From NCBI RefSeq assembly GCF_910594985.1, contig NZ_CAJVCE010000001.1, positions 1 through 64,000 on the forward strand: DNA of 64,000 nucleotides. The letters run 5' to 3'. Below, piece by piece: positions 17,855 to 26,707 of this stretch (its first letter is position 1; each line of letters starts with the position of its first letter). The stretch comes from Paenibacillus allorhizosphaerae (GTDB lineage Bacteria > Bacillota > Bacilli > Paenibacillales > NBRC-103111). The notes below the pieces were generated by a model. That model worked only from the letters and a program-made list of their open reading frames with translations. It did no database searches and was not told the origin of the DNA. The translations under genes were made by a program, and so were the position numbers.

Positions 17855-19168
17855 TTATTGGTTGTTGGTTTGTTCAATGTATTTATTAATCACTTCCTCC
17901 GCCGTGCGCAGTGCGGTTACCGTATCCAAATTATTGTAAACGATATTTTTAAACACCGTGTTTAACTGGTTCCTAGCAAAATCATCGATTTTCGTGGCCG
18001 GAGGAAGCTCCCGCGTTGCGGACTTGAACATCCCTTTCACGTTTTTATCCTTCAATACCGTAATCTGTTCCCCGTAAAAGCTTTCAATTCCGTTCAATTG
18101 AATGGCTGGCAGTCTTCCCTGCTTGGCCGCAGCGGTCTGAACTTCTTCCGATGTCGCCAAATAAGAGATGACCTGAAATGCCTCATCCTTGTATTTGCTT
18201 GTTTTCGACAACAAAAAGACGCTCGGGTCCAATTCGGCTGTTTTTCCCGGAGCTTCTTTAAAACTCGGGTAGGTCGTCACGTCCCATTGAAACGGTTGGG
18301 CGCCACCACCGAATGCTGCAAAACGCTCAATCACGGCATTGGTATAGTAAGGAAACATGGCGATGTTTTTTTCTTTGAAAAAATTGGTGACCGCCTTACC
18401 GAACTGTTCCTGTGAAGGAGCATTACCAGGAATGGTATACATGGCCTTGGCGGTGTTGAAAACTTCGTTCCACCTGTCATTATTGACAACGGCTTTCTTC
18501 GCCTCAGTATCGACGAATGGCAATGAAAGCCCTCTTGCCGTGAGCGTAACGTTCCCCGAATCGACGCCGCGGTATTGCGTTCCGTCTTCGCTGCGCGTCA
18601 TCTTTCTCGCAAGCTCGGTCACGTCATCCCATGTCATCGAATCTTTTGGATAAGCTACACCGAATTTATCGAACAGATCTTTGTTATAAAACAAGGCATA
18701 AAAATTGATGGTATAGGGGAGAAGGAATATTTCTCCATTCGTTCCGTAAGGTTTTATCGAATTCATTGCTTCCGGTTTGAACTTCGCTAAATCCACATTA
18801 TATTTTTTAATCAGTGCGGTAAGATCCAAAGCAATATGCAAATCGGTCAAAGTGTTCGCCCCCCGAATCCCTGTGAAGATCAAGTCCGGGAAGTCCCCCG
18901 CGGTTAACAGATCCTGATAGGTCTGCCCTTTCTGCAACTCTACATACTGCAAATCAATATTCGGGAACGCTTTTTTCGACGGTTCGACAAAAAACTTCTG
19001 AAAATCCTCCGGTGTTGAACTAAGCTCTCCCTTTAGCACGCTCAGTGTAACAGGTTTTTTGGATTCATCGCCGTTTGCCGACTTCACATCGGATTTACCG
19101 CAGCCATACGACGCGATAGACATTGTAACCGCCAGCAGGGGGACAAGCACTTTTCTTCCATTTAGCAA
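17855..19168 (-). CDS. Extracellular sugar-binding lipoprotein c
   Basis: Solute-binding lipoprotein, 437 residues, TTG start with GGGAGAGG upstream. Lipobox ASYGC, Cys23. The conserved motif is FGVAYPKDSMTWDDV near residue 172 and the tail is TALRTAEEVINKYIEQTNNQ. It is the first gene after two minus-strand terminators, so it starts a separate unit with SBP b. Confidence 0.93.
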   Translation of the reverse strand: MLNGRKVLVPLLAVTMSIASYGCGKSDVKSANGDESKKPVTLSVLKGELSSTPEDFQKFFVEPSKKAFPNIDLQYVELQKGQTYQDLLTAGDFPDLIFTGIRGANTLTDLHIALDLTALIKKYNVDLAKFKPEAMNSIKPYGTNGEIFLLPYTINFYALFYNKDLFDKFGVAYPKDSMTWDDVTELARKMTRSEDGTQYRGVDSGNVTLTARGLSLPFVDTEAKKAVVNNDRWNEVFNTAKAMYTIPGNAPSQEQFGKAVTNFFKEKNIAMFPYYTNAVIERFAAFGGGAQPFQWDVTTYPSFKEAPGKTAELDPSVFLLSKTSKYKDEAFQVISYLATSEEVQTAAAKQGRLPAIQLNGIESFYGEQITVLKDKNVKGMFKSATRELPPATKIDDFARNQLNTVFKNIVYNNLDTVTALRTAEEVINKYIEQTNNQ

Positions 19169-19245
19169 ATGAATCCTCTCCCGTTCTTCAAATATATTCT
19201 GTTTACCATAGGACTCTCTATGTCCGTTCTCGGAATATTGAGGAT

Positions 19246-19281
19246 AAAAAAACGCAGTCTCCCTATAGGGAAATCGCGTCT
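19246..19281 (-). terminator. Second terminator downstream of sulfatase a
   Basis: On the minus strand ACGCGATTTCCC-TATA-GGGAGACTGCGT forms an imperfect hairpin followed by a T-run. Confidence 0.45.
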
Positions 19282-19457
19282 CTGGCGTGTCCAGTAAACG
19301 TTTTTTTCTTTGTTATGAGCACTCATTTATAATATTATATTCAGATGTGCATAGTCGGATATTCGATTATAAAACATCATATTCGAAACATGATAAAAGG
19401 GTAATATCACTTCGTATTATTTTATTTGGCATTTTGTCTGGTAAGGTGGCCTTGCGC
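19282..19457. other. Spacer with no gene
   Basis: AT-rich spacer between the two terminators; nothing recognisable was seen. Confidence 0.4.
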
Positions 19458-19502
19458 AAAAAAAACGAGACGCACCCATCTCGCATGAAATATGTGCGCC
19501 TC
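19458..19502 (-). terminator. Terminator of the sulfatase a-d unit
   Basis: Minus strand: GAGGCGCAC pairs with GTGCGTCTC (8 of 9), followed by eight or more Ts. Lies about 70 bases after the stop of sulfatase a. Confidence 0.7.
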
Positions 19503-19574
19503 TAGTGACTCAACCACATGCACAAACTCGCGGTGTCCAATTCCTGTATATCGGATCGGCCGCCATCGCTTGTT

Positions 19575-21029
19575 TCATTGCCAGTTGCTTGCGATCCAGC
19601 CTGCCAAATTCGACACGATCGATGGATTTGAGGGGACATTGTCCCCCTCGATCCTGTCGGCTAACGGATCAACATAGGTTGGTGAAGGTGCATCAAACAG
19701 CAGCGTTTGGAACAGATGTTCGCGGCAGGTACGAATGTCATGCTCATATGCAGGATCGCCGATGAGATTGCTCAATTCGAATGGATCGGCGGCTAGATCG
19801 TAAAATGCAGATTTGCCGGAGTCGTTCGTCAATATCAGCTTGTAGCGATCTGTTCTGACCATGTACTGCCGCCCCCGCCCGTTCTCACCGATCACGAAAG
19901 TTCTCGGTTTCCCGGCCAAACTTCCGATACTTCTACCGGCCATAAACTTCGCTTTTTCCACATTGGCATGCTCGAGAATCGTAGCTGAAACATCAATATT
20001 ATTCACGAGTAGAGCGGATCGTTCCCCCGCTTGCTCGTTGTTCGGATACTTTATCATTAGCGGGACTTTGACGAGCGGCTCGTACATGTAATTCGATTTC
20101 AGAAGCATGTGGTGATAGCCCATATATTCGCCGTGGTCGCTGGTATACAGGATAAGCGTTTTGTTGTAGAGTCCCCTGCTCTTGAGCTTGTCGATCATTT
20201 GACCGACCATGTGATCGATCTGACTGATCGAACCGTAATAATGGGCCATCGCTTGACGCAAAACCGGCTCCGTCAGCTTCGCATGAGGGAAGAAGCCTTC
20301 ATGCATGCGCAAATCCGCCGGCAAGCACTGCTCGGTCCAGCCCGGCAGCAGTTGAAGCCGTTCGGGATCGTACATGGCGTCCCACGGCTTGGGCGGATCA
20401 AAAGGATGGTGCGGCTTGATGAAGCTCACCATCAGCAGCTCGTTCTGCTCACCCCATTCGTCCAGCGCGGCCAGCCCTTGATTTCCGATCCAGGTGGTCG
20501 AATGGTGCGCCTCCGGCAAGTCGGACGCCATAGCGCCATACGTATCCCAATACTGCTGCGGCGCTTTCGCCCTGTACTCTGTTACCTGATCCATCAAGTC
20601 GATCCGGTCCATTAATTCGTGCTCTCGCAAGTATCGATGGTAATCGTCCTCGTACCGGCCATCGCCGTTTTGTTCAGCCAGCAGCATCGACTCGAATCCG
20701 ACATCCAGATACGTGGGAGTAAAATGCATCTTCCCCACCGCTTTGGTGCGGTAGCCTGCTTTTTGCAGCAATCCGGGAAACGTATTTATTTCCTTTGGAA
20801 TCGTACTCCGATTGCTCCAACCCAGATGCTGGTGCGGGTATAATCCGGTAAGAAACGAATAGCGGGAAGGCGTACAGAAGGGCGAACTGCAAAAGCTGTT
20901 ATCATAAATAACGCCGTCCCGGCTCAATCCATCCAGGTTCGGCGTCCGGATGTCCCGGTTCCCGTAGGCGCCTATACAATCGTACCGATGCTGGTCGGCC
21001 ATAATGATCAGTATATTCGGTTTGCTCAT
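19575..21029 (-). CDS. Cytoplasmic type I sulfatase a
   Basis: Sulfatase of the alkaline phosphatase superfamily, 484 residues, hydrolysing a sulfate ester. Metal-binding start (NILIIMADQHR), formylglycine motif CTPSR with Cys52 to be matured, motif II VGKMH near residue 100 and TSDHGEYMG near residue 295. The protein begins three residues before the first core strand, so it has no signal peptide and should act in the cytoplasm. GGAGG ribosome site. Last gene of a four-sulfatase run and followed by terminators. Substrate unknown. Confidence 0.94.
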   Translation of the reverse strand: MSKPNILIIMADQHRYDCIGAYGNRDIRTPNLDGLSRDGVIYDNSFCSSPFCTPSRYSFLTGLYPHQHLGWSNRSTIPKEINTFPGLLQKAGYRTKAVGKMHFTPTYLDVGFESMLLAEQNGDGRYEDDYHRYLREHELMDRIDLMDQVTEYRAKAPQQYWDTYGAMASDLPEAHHSTTWIGNQGLAALDEWGEQNELLMVSFIKPHHPFDPPKPWDAMYDPERLQLLPGWTEQCLPADLRMHEGFFPHAKLTEPVLRQAMAHYYGSISQIDHMVGQMIDKLKSRGLYNKTLILYTSDHGEYMGYHHMLLKSNYMYEPLVKVPLMIKYPNNEQAGERSALLVNNIDVSATILEHANVEKAKFMAGRSIGSLAGKPRTFVIGENGRGRQYMVRTDRYKLILTNDSGKSAFYDLAADPFELSNLIGDPAYEHDIRTCREHLFQTLLFDAPSPTYVDPLADRIEGDNVPSNPSIVSNLAGWIASNWQ

Positions 21030-21059
21030 ATACCCTCCGTTTCTGCGATACCGCTTCGT

Positions 21060-22529
21060 TTAATAATCCGAGTAATCCGACGGCCACAAATCCATCCTGC
21101 CAAAACCGATCTGTTTCCCCCACTGTGTCAAATATTGCACGTCGGCTATTTTACTTGCGACGGTCTCCCGTATCCGCTCCGGTTTCCAATCGTCCAGCAA
21201 CAGACTGAGCAGCTCATTGCGAACGCCGGCGTACGCTTCAAGCGGAAACAGATCGCGCTTCTCGTGCGGGTCGCTCTCCAGATCGAATAACTGTGATGCA
21301 TGGCTGTTGTAATAGTTCAGCTTGTATTGCTTATAGCGGATCATGCGGGAAGGCCCCAGCATCTCGCAAAACACCGGCCGCTCCGTCCAAAAGGCATCTT
21401 GGGCTGCGACTGCGCCTGCCAGCAGCAGCGGTCGCAGATCATTACCGTCGAGTCCCGGCATTTCCGGGGCTCCGGATAGCCCGACCAGTGTCGGAGCCAG
21501 ATCAAGCAGACTTACCGGCACATCAACCATGCGGCCTCGGGCGAACTGAAATTCGGCGGTTTCTTGAGACAGCGGGTGCCAGATCATCGGCACGGCAGCC
21601 GATCCTTCGTAGAAGCTTTGCTTCCAGAACATGCCATGGTCGCCTGCCATTTCACCGTGGTCGCTGACATAAACGACGATGGTATCTCCGGGCAGCGAAC
21701 GCGCCGCCTCCAGCACCCGGCCTACGTGCCGGTCCAATTGCTGAACAAGTCCCGCGTAGCTGGCACGCACTCTCCGGACATCCTCGCTCGTCGCATTATC
21801 GATTTTTAACCGCTTGAACCAATCGGCCACCCAAGGGTGCGTAGGTTCTTCATCCCGCGAAATCGGCTCGATGCCATCCATTGCCGCGGATGTAGACGCG
21901 TACGTGTCCGGCGGGCATATAAACGTCGGGTGCGGACCGTAATAACCGACCGTAAGAAACAAGCTTCGGTTCTCGCCGCTGCGGAAGCGGGTTTCAAGAA
22001 GCTGCTCGCAAGCATCCGTCACCGCTTCATCGTACCGTATTACCGGGCTGTCTCCCGGTCCGGAAAGCTGAAGCGACAGCATGCCTTGCGCAGCGGTTCC
22101 TTTCAGTCTGCCGTAGGGAGCGGATTGCCCGCCGTTGTACGTGGGCGTAATATCCCCGACGAGCCGCCGCTGGTAGCCGTGCCGCTGATCCGGACCTTTG
22201 AAATGCATCCGACCGCATAGCACCGTCTCATACCCTGCCAACCCCAGCGCATGTACAAAGGTCGGGATATCGGTGGCGAGTTCGTGCTCGTTGCCCCACA
22301 CTTCGGTGCGGTAAGGATAACGTCCGCTGAGCATGGACATACGGGAAGGTACGCAGAGCGGCGCATTGCAGTATGCATTCGTGAAACGCACACCGCCTTC
22401 CGCCAACCGATCAAGATTCGGCGTGTCCAGGTACGATGCTCCCGCGCAACCCATCCAATCGGCTCGGTGCTGGTCGGACACGATCATGACGATATTAGGC
22501 GCTTGTTTCTTCGTGTACACCTCGGTCAC
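21060..22529 (-). CDS. Cytoplasmic type I sulfatase b
   Basis: Sulfatase, 489 residues. Formylglycine motif CVPSR with Cys59; metal-binding NIVMIVSDQHR near residue 12 and VSDHGEMAGDHGMFWK near residue 285. Motif II reads CGRMHF, with Arg in place of the usual Lys of GKxH. The GTG start overlaps the stop of sulfatase c (GTGA), so translation is probably coupled. No signal peptide. Substrate unknown; the motif II change may mark a different substrate. Confidence 0.92.
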   Translation of the reverse strand: MTEVYTKKQAPNIVMIVSDQHRADWMGCAGASYLDTPNLDRLAEGGVRFTNAYCNAPLCVPSRMSMLSGRYPYRTEVWGNEHELATDIPTFVHALGLAGYETVLCGRMHFKGPDQRHGYQRRLVGDITPTYNGGQSAPYGRLKGTAAQGMLSLQLSGPGDSPVIRYDEAVTDACEQLLETRFRSGENRSLFLTVGYYGPHPTFICPPDTYASTSAAMDGIEPISRDEEPTHPWVADWFKRLKIDNATSEDVRRVRASYAGLVQQLDRHVGRVLEAARSLPGDTIVVYVSDHGEMAGDHGMFWKQSFYEGSAAVPMIWHPLSQETAEFQFARGRMVDVPVSLLDLAPTLVGLSGAPEMPGLDGNDLRPLLLAGAVAAQDAFWTERPVFCEMLGPSRMIRYKQYKLNYYNSHASQLFDLESDPHEKRDLFPLEAYAGVRNELLSLLLDDWKPERIRETVASKIADVQYLTQWGKQIGFGRMDLWPSDYSDY

Positions 22530-23920
22530 TCATAATCTTTCACCTGCTCGCGCAGTCGGCTCAGCTCCGCTTTTAAGCTATTTACGACCGCGGCATACTC
22601 CGGCCGGGCGTATACATTGTTCAATTCGTTCGGATCTTTCTCCAGGTCGAACAATTCCCATTCCTTTGGCGTCGGAATGTCGTTCGCCCCTTTGCAGCCG
22701 AGCGCCTCGCCGTAATAATAAATCAACTTGTGCTTCTCGGTACGGACGCCGTAATGGCTGGTGACGGCATGGGGTTTATCCATGTGCATCCAATACCTGT
22801 AGTATACGGTCGTTTGCCAGTTGTCCGGCACATGCCTTTGAACGACCTGGCGGATGCTGCTTCCTTGCATATCGGACGGGATATCCACACCTGCATAATC
22901 AAGGAAGGTCGGCGCAAAATCGACGTTCAGCGCGAAGGCATCCGTATCGCTTCCTGCCGCAATCTCCCTTGGGTATCGCATAATAAACGGCATCCGGAGC
23001 GACTCTTCGTACATGAACCGCTTATCATACCATCCGTGATCTCCCAAATAAAACCCTTGATCCGACGTATATACGACAATCGTATCCTCCGTTAATCCCT
23101 CCGCATCCAAATAATCGAGCAAACGTCCGACGTTCTCGTCAATGGATGCGACGCAGCGCAAATAGTCTTTAATGAAATGCTGGTACGACCATTTTTTCGC
23201 TTGGGTCGCGGTCAGCCCCTCCGGAGCGGCATATTTCGGTACATTCCTCGGTAAATCCTGGTCTATTCGCATTAACGCAGCGCCGGCAGCTCTTCCCCGA
23301 TTTCGGTAATCGTCGTAGAACGTAACCGGTTCCGGAATCTCCAAGTCGTCATACAGCTGCGCGTGCTTCTCATCCGGCTGCCACGGTCCGTGGGGTGCTT
23401 TGTAGTGGCACATGAGCAGAAACGGCTTGTCTTGATCCCGCTCCTCAAGCCAATTGAGGCAAAGATCCGTCGTCACGGTCGTCACATACCCGTCTACTGT
23501 CCGTTTTTCACCCATTTCAATAAATTCGGGGTTGTAGTAGCGGCCTTGGCCCGGCACAACGTTCCAATAGTTAAAGCCCGTCGGATCGTTATCGCCGCCG
23601 TGCCCGAGATGCCACTTGCCGATGAGCGCCGTTTGGTAACCGGACGCTTGCAGCAGCTTCGGAAACGTCTGTTGTCTGCCGTCAAACCGGTCCGCCAGCG
23701 TCTTTACCCCATTGTGATGGCTGTATTTGCCGGAGAGAATCACTGCTCTGCTCGGTGCGCATATCGAATTCGTGCAAAAGCAATTATTCAACCGTATGCC
23801 GTCATTTGCGATACGGTCGAGATTCGGCGTTTCGTTGATTCGGCTTCCGTAGCAGCTCATCGCTTGGTAGCCGTGATCATCGCTCATAATGTATACGATA
23901 TTCGGTCTTTTTTTGGTCAT
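22526..23920 (-). CDS. Cytoplasmic type I sulfatase c
   Basis: Sulfatase, 464 residues from the ATG at 23920, which has GGAGG nine bases upstream; the longer in-frame start at 23968 lacks one. Formylglycine motif CAPSR with Cys54, IGKWHLGHGG motif II near residue 101, TSDQGFYLGDHGWYDKR near residue 290, all standard for the large GAG/carrageenan-like sulfatase group. No signal peptide. Overlaps sulfatase b by 4 bases and follows sulfatase d by 44. Confidence 0.94.
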   Translation of the reverse strand: MTKKRPNIVYIMSDDHGYQAMSCYGSRINETPNLDRIANDGIRLNNCFCTNSICAPSRAVILSGKYSHHNGVKTLADRFDGRQQTFPKLLQASGYQTALIGKWHLGHGGDNDPTGFNYWNVVPGQGRYYNPEFIEMGEKRTVDGYVTTVTTDLCLNWLEERDQDKPFLLMCHYKAPHGPWQPDEKHAQLYDDLEIPEPVTFYDDYRNRGRAAGAALMRIDQDLPRNVPKYAAPEGLTATQAKKWSYQHFIKDYLRCVASIDENVGRLLDYLDAEGLTEDTIVVYTSDQGFYLGDHGWYDKRFMYEESLRMPFIMRYPREIAAGSDTDAFALNVDFAPTFLDYAGVDIPSDMQGSSIRQVVQRHVPDNWQTTVYYRYWMHMDKPHAVTSHYGVRTEKHKLIYYYGEALGCKGANDIPTPKEWELFDLEKDPNELNNVYARPEYAAVVNSLKAELSRLREQVKDYE

Positions 23921-23964
23921 GGGGTAAACCTCCATATTCGGATTGCTTCGTTCGCTGCCGAACG

Positions 23965-25335
23965 TCAACGGGAGACTTCGGCAAACCGCTGCTCCAGCTG
24001 CGCGGACAAGCTGCGGACAAGCTCGGGGTGGACGCTCGCTATGTTATGGAGTTCATGAGGATCCGATTCCATATCATACAATTCAATATATTCGTCGCTA
24101 TTCATAATTAGCTTATATTTATCGTCGCGAATGCATCGGAAATGTTTGCAGGAACTGATTATATCGCTACGGTGATGCTTTCCGGGGTTCTCGAGCAGCA
24201 GCTCCGCGATCGATAACGCGTCGATTCCGTTTTGAGCAGGCAGGCCCGCCAGTGCCCCGACGGTTGGATTCAAATCGATCAATTGTACCATTGCCTTGGA
24301 TACGCGCCCCGCTTCGATACCGGGCCCGGCTATGACTAGCGGTACATGGATGGACGGCTCGTAGGGCAATGTTTTGCCGTACAATCGGTGGTCGCCCAGC
24401 ATTTCCCCGTGATCGCTCGTAAACACGATGTACGTATTGTCCAACATTCCCCGCCGCTCCAGGGCGTCAAGAATCAAACCGATCTGATCGTCGATAGCCT
24501 CGATGGCCGCACAATATTGCCGGCGTGATACAGCGATTTCGTACGGTTCGATCGGCTCTTCCTTCCTCCTGACCCATGCTGGCTTACCGTCCGTTTTACC
24601 GCTGGCCGCTTCAGGCACCTGCGAGTGACGGTATTTGTCGGCGTATGCTGTCGGCGGATCGAACGGGGCATGCGGCCCAACGAAGCTGACGAATGAGAAC
24701 CACGGAAAATCGTCCGGTACCGTGTCTATCCACTGTGCCGCCCTGCGGCCGATGTAGCAGTCCTCAAACGCTTCCGTCGGCAGTACCGAATCACGGAACG
24801 ATTGATCGTATCCGTTTTTCTTTCCCCGGTTTCGATAATCTTCATAAAAAGCCTGCAGCAGCCCGAGCTGCTCAAGATAATGCGTATAGGGACCGATCGG
24901 CGTCGGAGAGGAGCCGGCATGCTGCTTGCCTTCACATTCTTCCGGGTGGGTGAAGCCCCACTGATACGTGCTTGGCCTATCCCCGTACCTTCCGTTGTAA
25001 CGATCCGATTTGTTCAAATCGAGCTTGCCAACGCAATGAACGCGATAGCCGTTATCGCGAAACCGTTGATACATTGTCACATGCCGGGTATCCAACACAT
25101 GCGTGTTGTCGACCAGACCAAGGCGCGCCGGGTCAAGGCCCGTAGCCAGAGAAATGCGCGCGGGCACGCAGAGCGGGGAATTGGTGTAACAGTGGGTGAA
25201 GCGAATCCCGCGCTCTGCCAAATGGTCTATATTAGGCGTTCGGACATACTCCGCCCCCATACATCCTAAATAATCGAATCGGTGCTGATCGTCCATGATA
25301 AACAGTATGTTTGGTTTTCTTTCTGCTTGATTCAT
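23965..25335 (-). CDS. Cytoplasmic type I sulfatase d
   Basis: Sulfatase, 456 residues. Start at 25335 is set by GGAGG about 11 bases upstream. Formylglycine motif CVPAR with Cys56, metal-binding NILFIMDDQHR at residues 9-19 and TSDHGEMLGDHRLYGK near residue 300. Motif II reads VGKLDLN, with Asp where relatives have the catalytic-site His of GKxH. No signal peptide. Follows SBP d by 28 bases, so the two are probably co-transcribed. Confidence 0.92.
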   Translation of the reverse strand: MNQAERKPNILFIMDDQHRFDYLGCMGAEYVRTPNIDHLAERGIRFTHCYTNSPLCVPARISLATGLDPARLGLVDNTHVLDTRHVTMYQRFRDNGYRVHCVGKLDLNKSDRYNGRYGDRPSTYQWGFTHPEECEGKQHAGSSPTPIGPYTHYLEQLGLLQAFYEDYRNRGKKNGYDQSFRDSVLPTEAFEDCYIGRRAAQWIDTVPDDFPWFSFVSFVGPHAPFDPPTAYADKYRHSQVPEAASGKTDGKPAWVRRKEEPIEPYEIAVSRRQYCAAIEAIDDQIGLILDALERRGMLDNTYIVFTSDHGEMLGDHRLYGKTLPYEPSIHVPLVIAGPGIEAGRVSKAMVQLIDLNPTVGALAGLPAQNGIDALSIAELLLENPGKHHRSDIISSCKHFRCIRDDKYKLIMNSDEYIELYDMESDPHELHNIASVHPELVRSLSAQLEQRFAEVSR

Positions 25336-25363
25336 CGGCAAACGTACCTCCCTGCTCATGTTA

Positions 25364-26665
25364 TTATTTGGACTTTTCCGAAGCAATCGCCTTGTTGATG
25401 GCCTCTTCCGCCTCTCTCAATACGGTGTTGATATCGCTTGTCCCGGATCTCAGCTTCTCCGCCGCCTTGTTGATCGGAACGGAAGCCAAACTATCGTAGC
25501 CGGTAACCGGCAAATTCGACAACTGCTGCTTATACGCCGCCTGCAAATTTTTCCCCTTAAATAAAGGCTGATTGGCACCCAGCTGCTTAAGAATGTCCGG
25601 GGAACGCAACGGAGTGAGAAATCCGTCCCGAACCAAACCCGTTTGTACCTCATCGGACAGCAAATATTGGATGACCTGGAACGCTTCTTCCTTCTGCCTG
25701 CTTGTCGAAGTGATTGCAATCGCCACGCCATCCGCCTGGGGATCGGTAAGTGGCGCTTCTTTGAAGGTAGGAAAGCTCACGACATCCCAGTTCATATCGG
25801 GCACTTCCGCTGCGCGGTTGATCATTCCGAGCAGGCCGGTAGCAAACATGGCGATCGTACGATCTTTTAAAAATACGTCATAACCGGACTTCTCGCCGAT
25901 ATTCCCTGGAATTTGATAGATGCTTTCATATACGTCGGCAATCGACCTCCACTGCGGCGTCGTGACGGCAGCTTTGTCGTTTCTATCAACGTAAGTCGCC
26001 GTCAGCTGTCCGCGCAGCAAACCCAAGTTGTTGAGATCCAATCCCCGGTACTGGATGTCGTTCTCCTGCTGCGTCAATTTTTTGGCGAGCTCGATCGTTT
26101 GCTCCCACGTCATGCCGTCTTTTGGATAAGGAACTCCGAATTTATCAAAAATGTCTTTGTTATAAACAAGTCCGTATAACGTTTTCTTGTCGGGTAGCCC
26201 GATAAGCTGCCCGTTTTCGCCTAAATCTTGAATCGTCTTGAGCAGTATCGGATCGAAGCGGTTTAGGTCGTAGTCGTATTTCTTTATTAGCTCCCGCAGG
26301 TCGTATTGCAGTCCGAGCCGCATCAGATTGCTCTTCAGTTCATCCTTCGGAACGATGACTATGTCGGGTGTATCCCCTGATACAATGAGCTGATCAAGCG
26401 GCTTTTTATCTACGCCAAGACGCTGGATCGTAATTTGCGGATATTTTTTGTTCATCGGTTCGACCACTTGACTTTTGAATTCCGATTCCGGCATGCCTGC
26501 ATATATTTTCAGTGTAATCGGCTTGATCTCGTCAGCTACTGCCTTCTGTGATCGCTGAGCCGTCACTTCTAACGTCTCTTTATTGTCCACGCTGCATCCG
26601 GCGGCCGCCACGATGACAAATAAGCCTAACGGTAAAGCGATAGCCGCTTTCGGAATGATTTTCAT
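25364..26665 (-). CDS. Extracellular sugar-binding lipoprotein d
   Basis: Solute-binding lipoprotein, 433 residues; lipobox AAAGC, Cys24. Conserved FGVPYPKDGMTWEQT near residue 178 and a tail of the form DINTVLREAEEAINKAIASE. AAGGAG ribosome site. It lies between SBP e and sulfatase d, one strand, short gaps: SBP e - SBP d - four sulfatases reads as one operon in which the SBPs would feed the sulfatases. Confidence 0.93.
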   Translation of the reverse strand: MKIIPKAAIALPLGLFVIVAAAGCSVDNKETLEVTAQRSQKAVADEIKPITLKIYAGMPESEFKSQVVEPMNKKYPQITIQRLGVDKKPLDQLIVSGDTPDIVIVPKDELKSNLMRLGLQYDLRELIKKYDYDLNRFDPILLKTIQDLGENGQLIGLPDKKTLYGLVYNKDIFDKFGVPYPKDGMTWEQTIELAKKLTQQENDIQYRGLDLNNLGLLRGQLTATYVDRNDKAAVTTPQWRSIADVYESIYQIPGNIGEKSGYDVFLKDRTIAMFATGLLGMINRAAEVPDMNWDVVSFPTFKEAPLTDPQADGVAIAITSTSRQKEEAFQVIQYLLSDEVQTGLVRDGFLTPLRSPDILKQLGANQPLFKGKNLQAAYKQQLSNLPVTGYDSLASVPINKAAEKLRSGTSDINTVLREAEEAINKAIASEKSK

Positions 26666-26707
26666 GCCCTTGTCTCCTTACATCTATTCGATGAGGCTTA
26701 CCGAATG

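Noticed and set aside
23363..24058. 231-codon plus-strand frame over sulfatase c
   Set aside because: Antisense shadow of a well-supported sulfatase gene.
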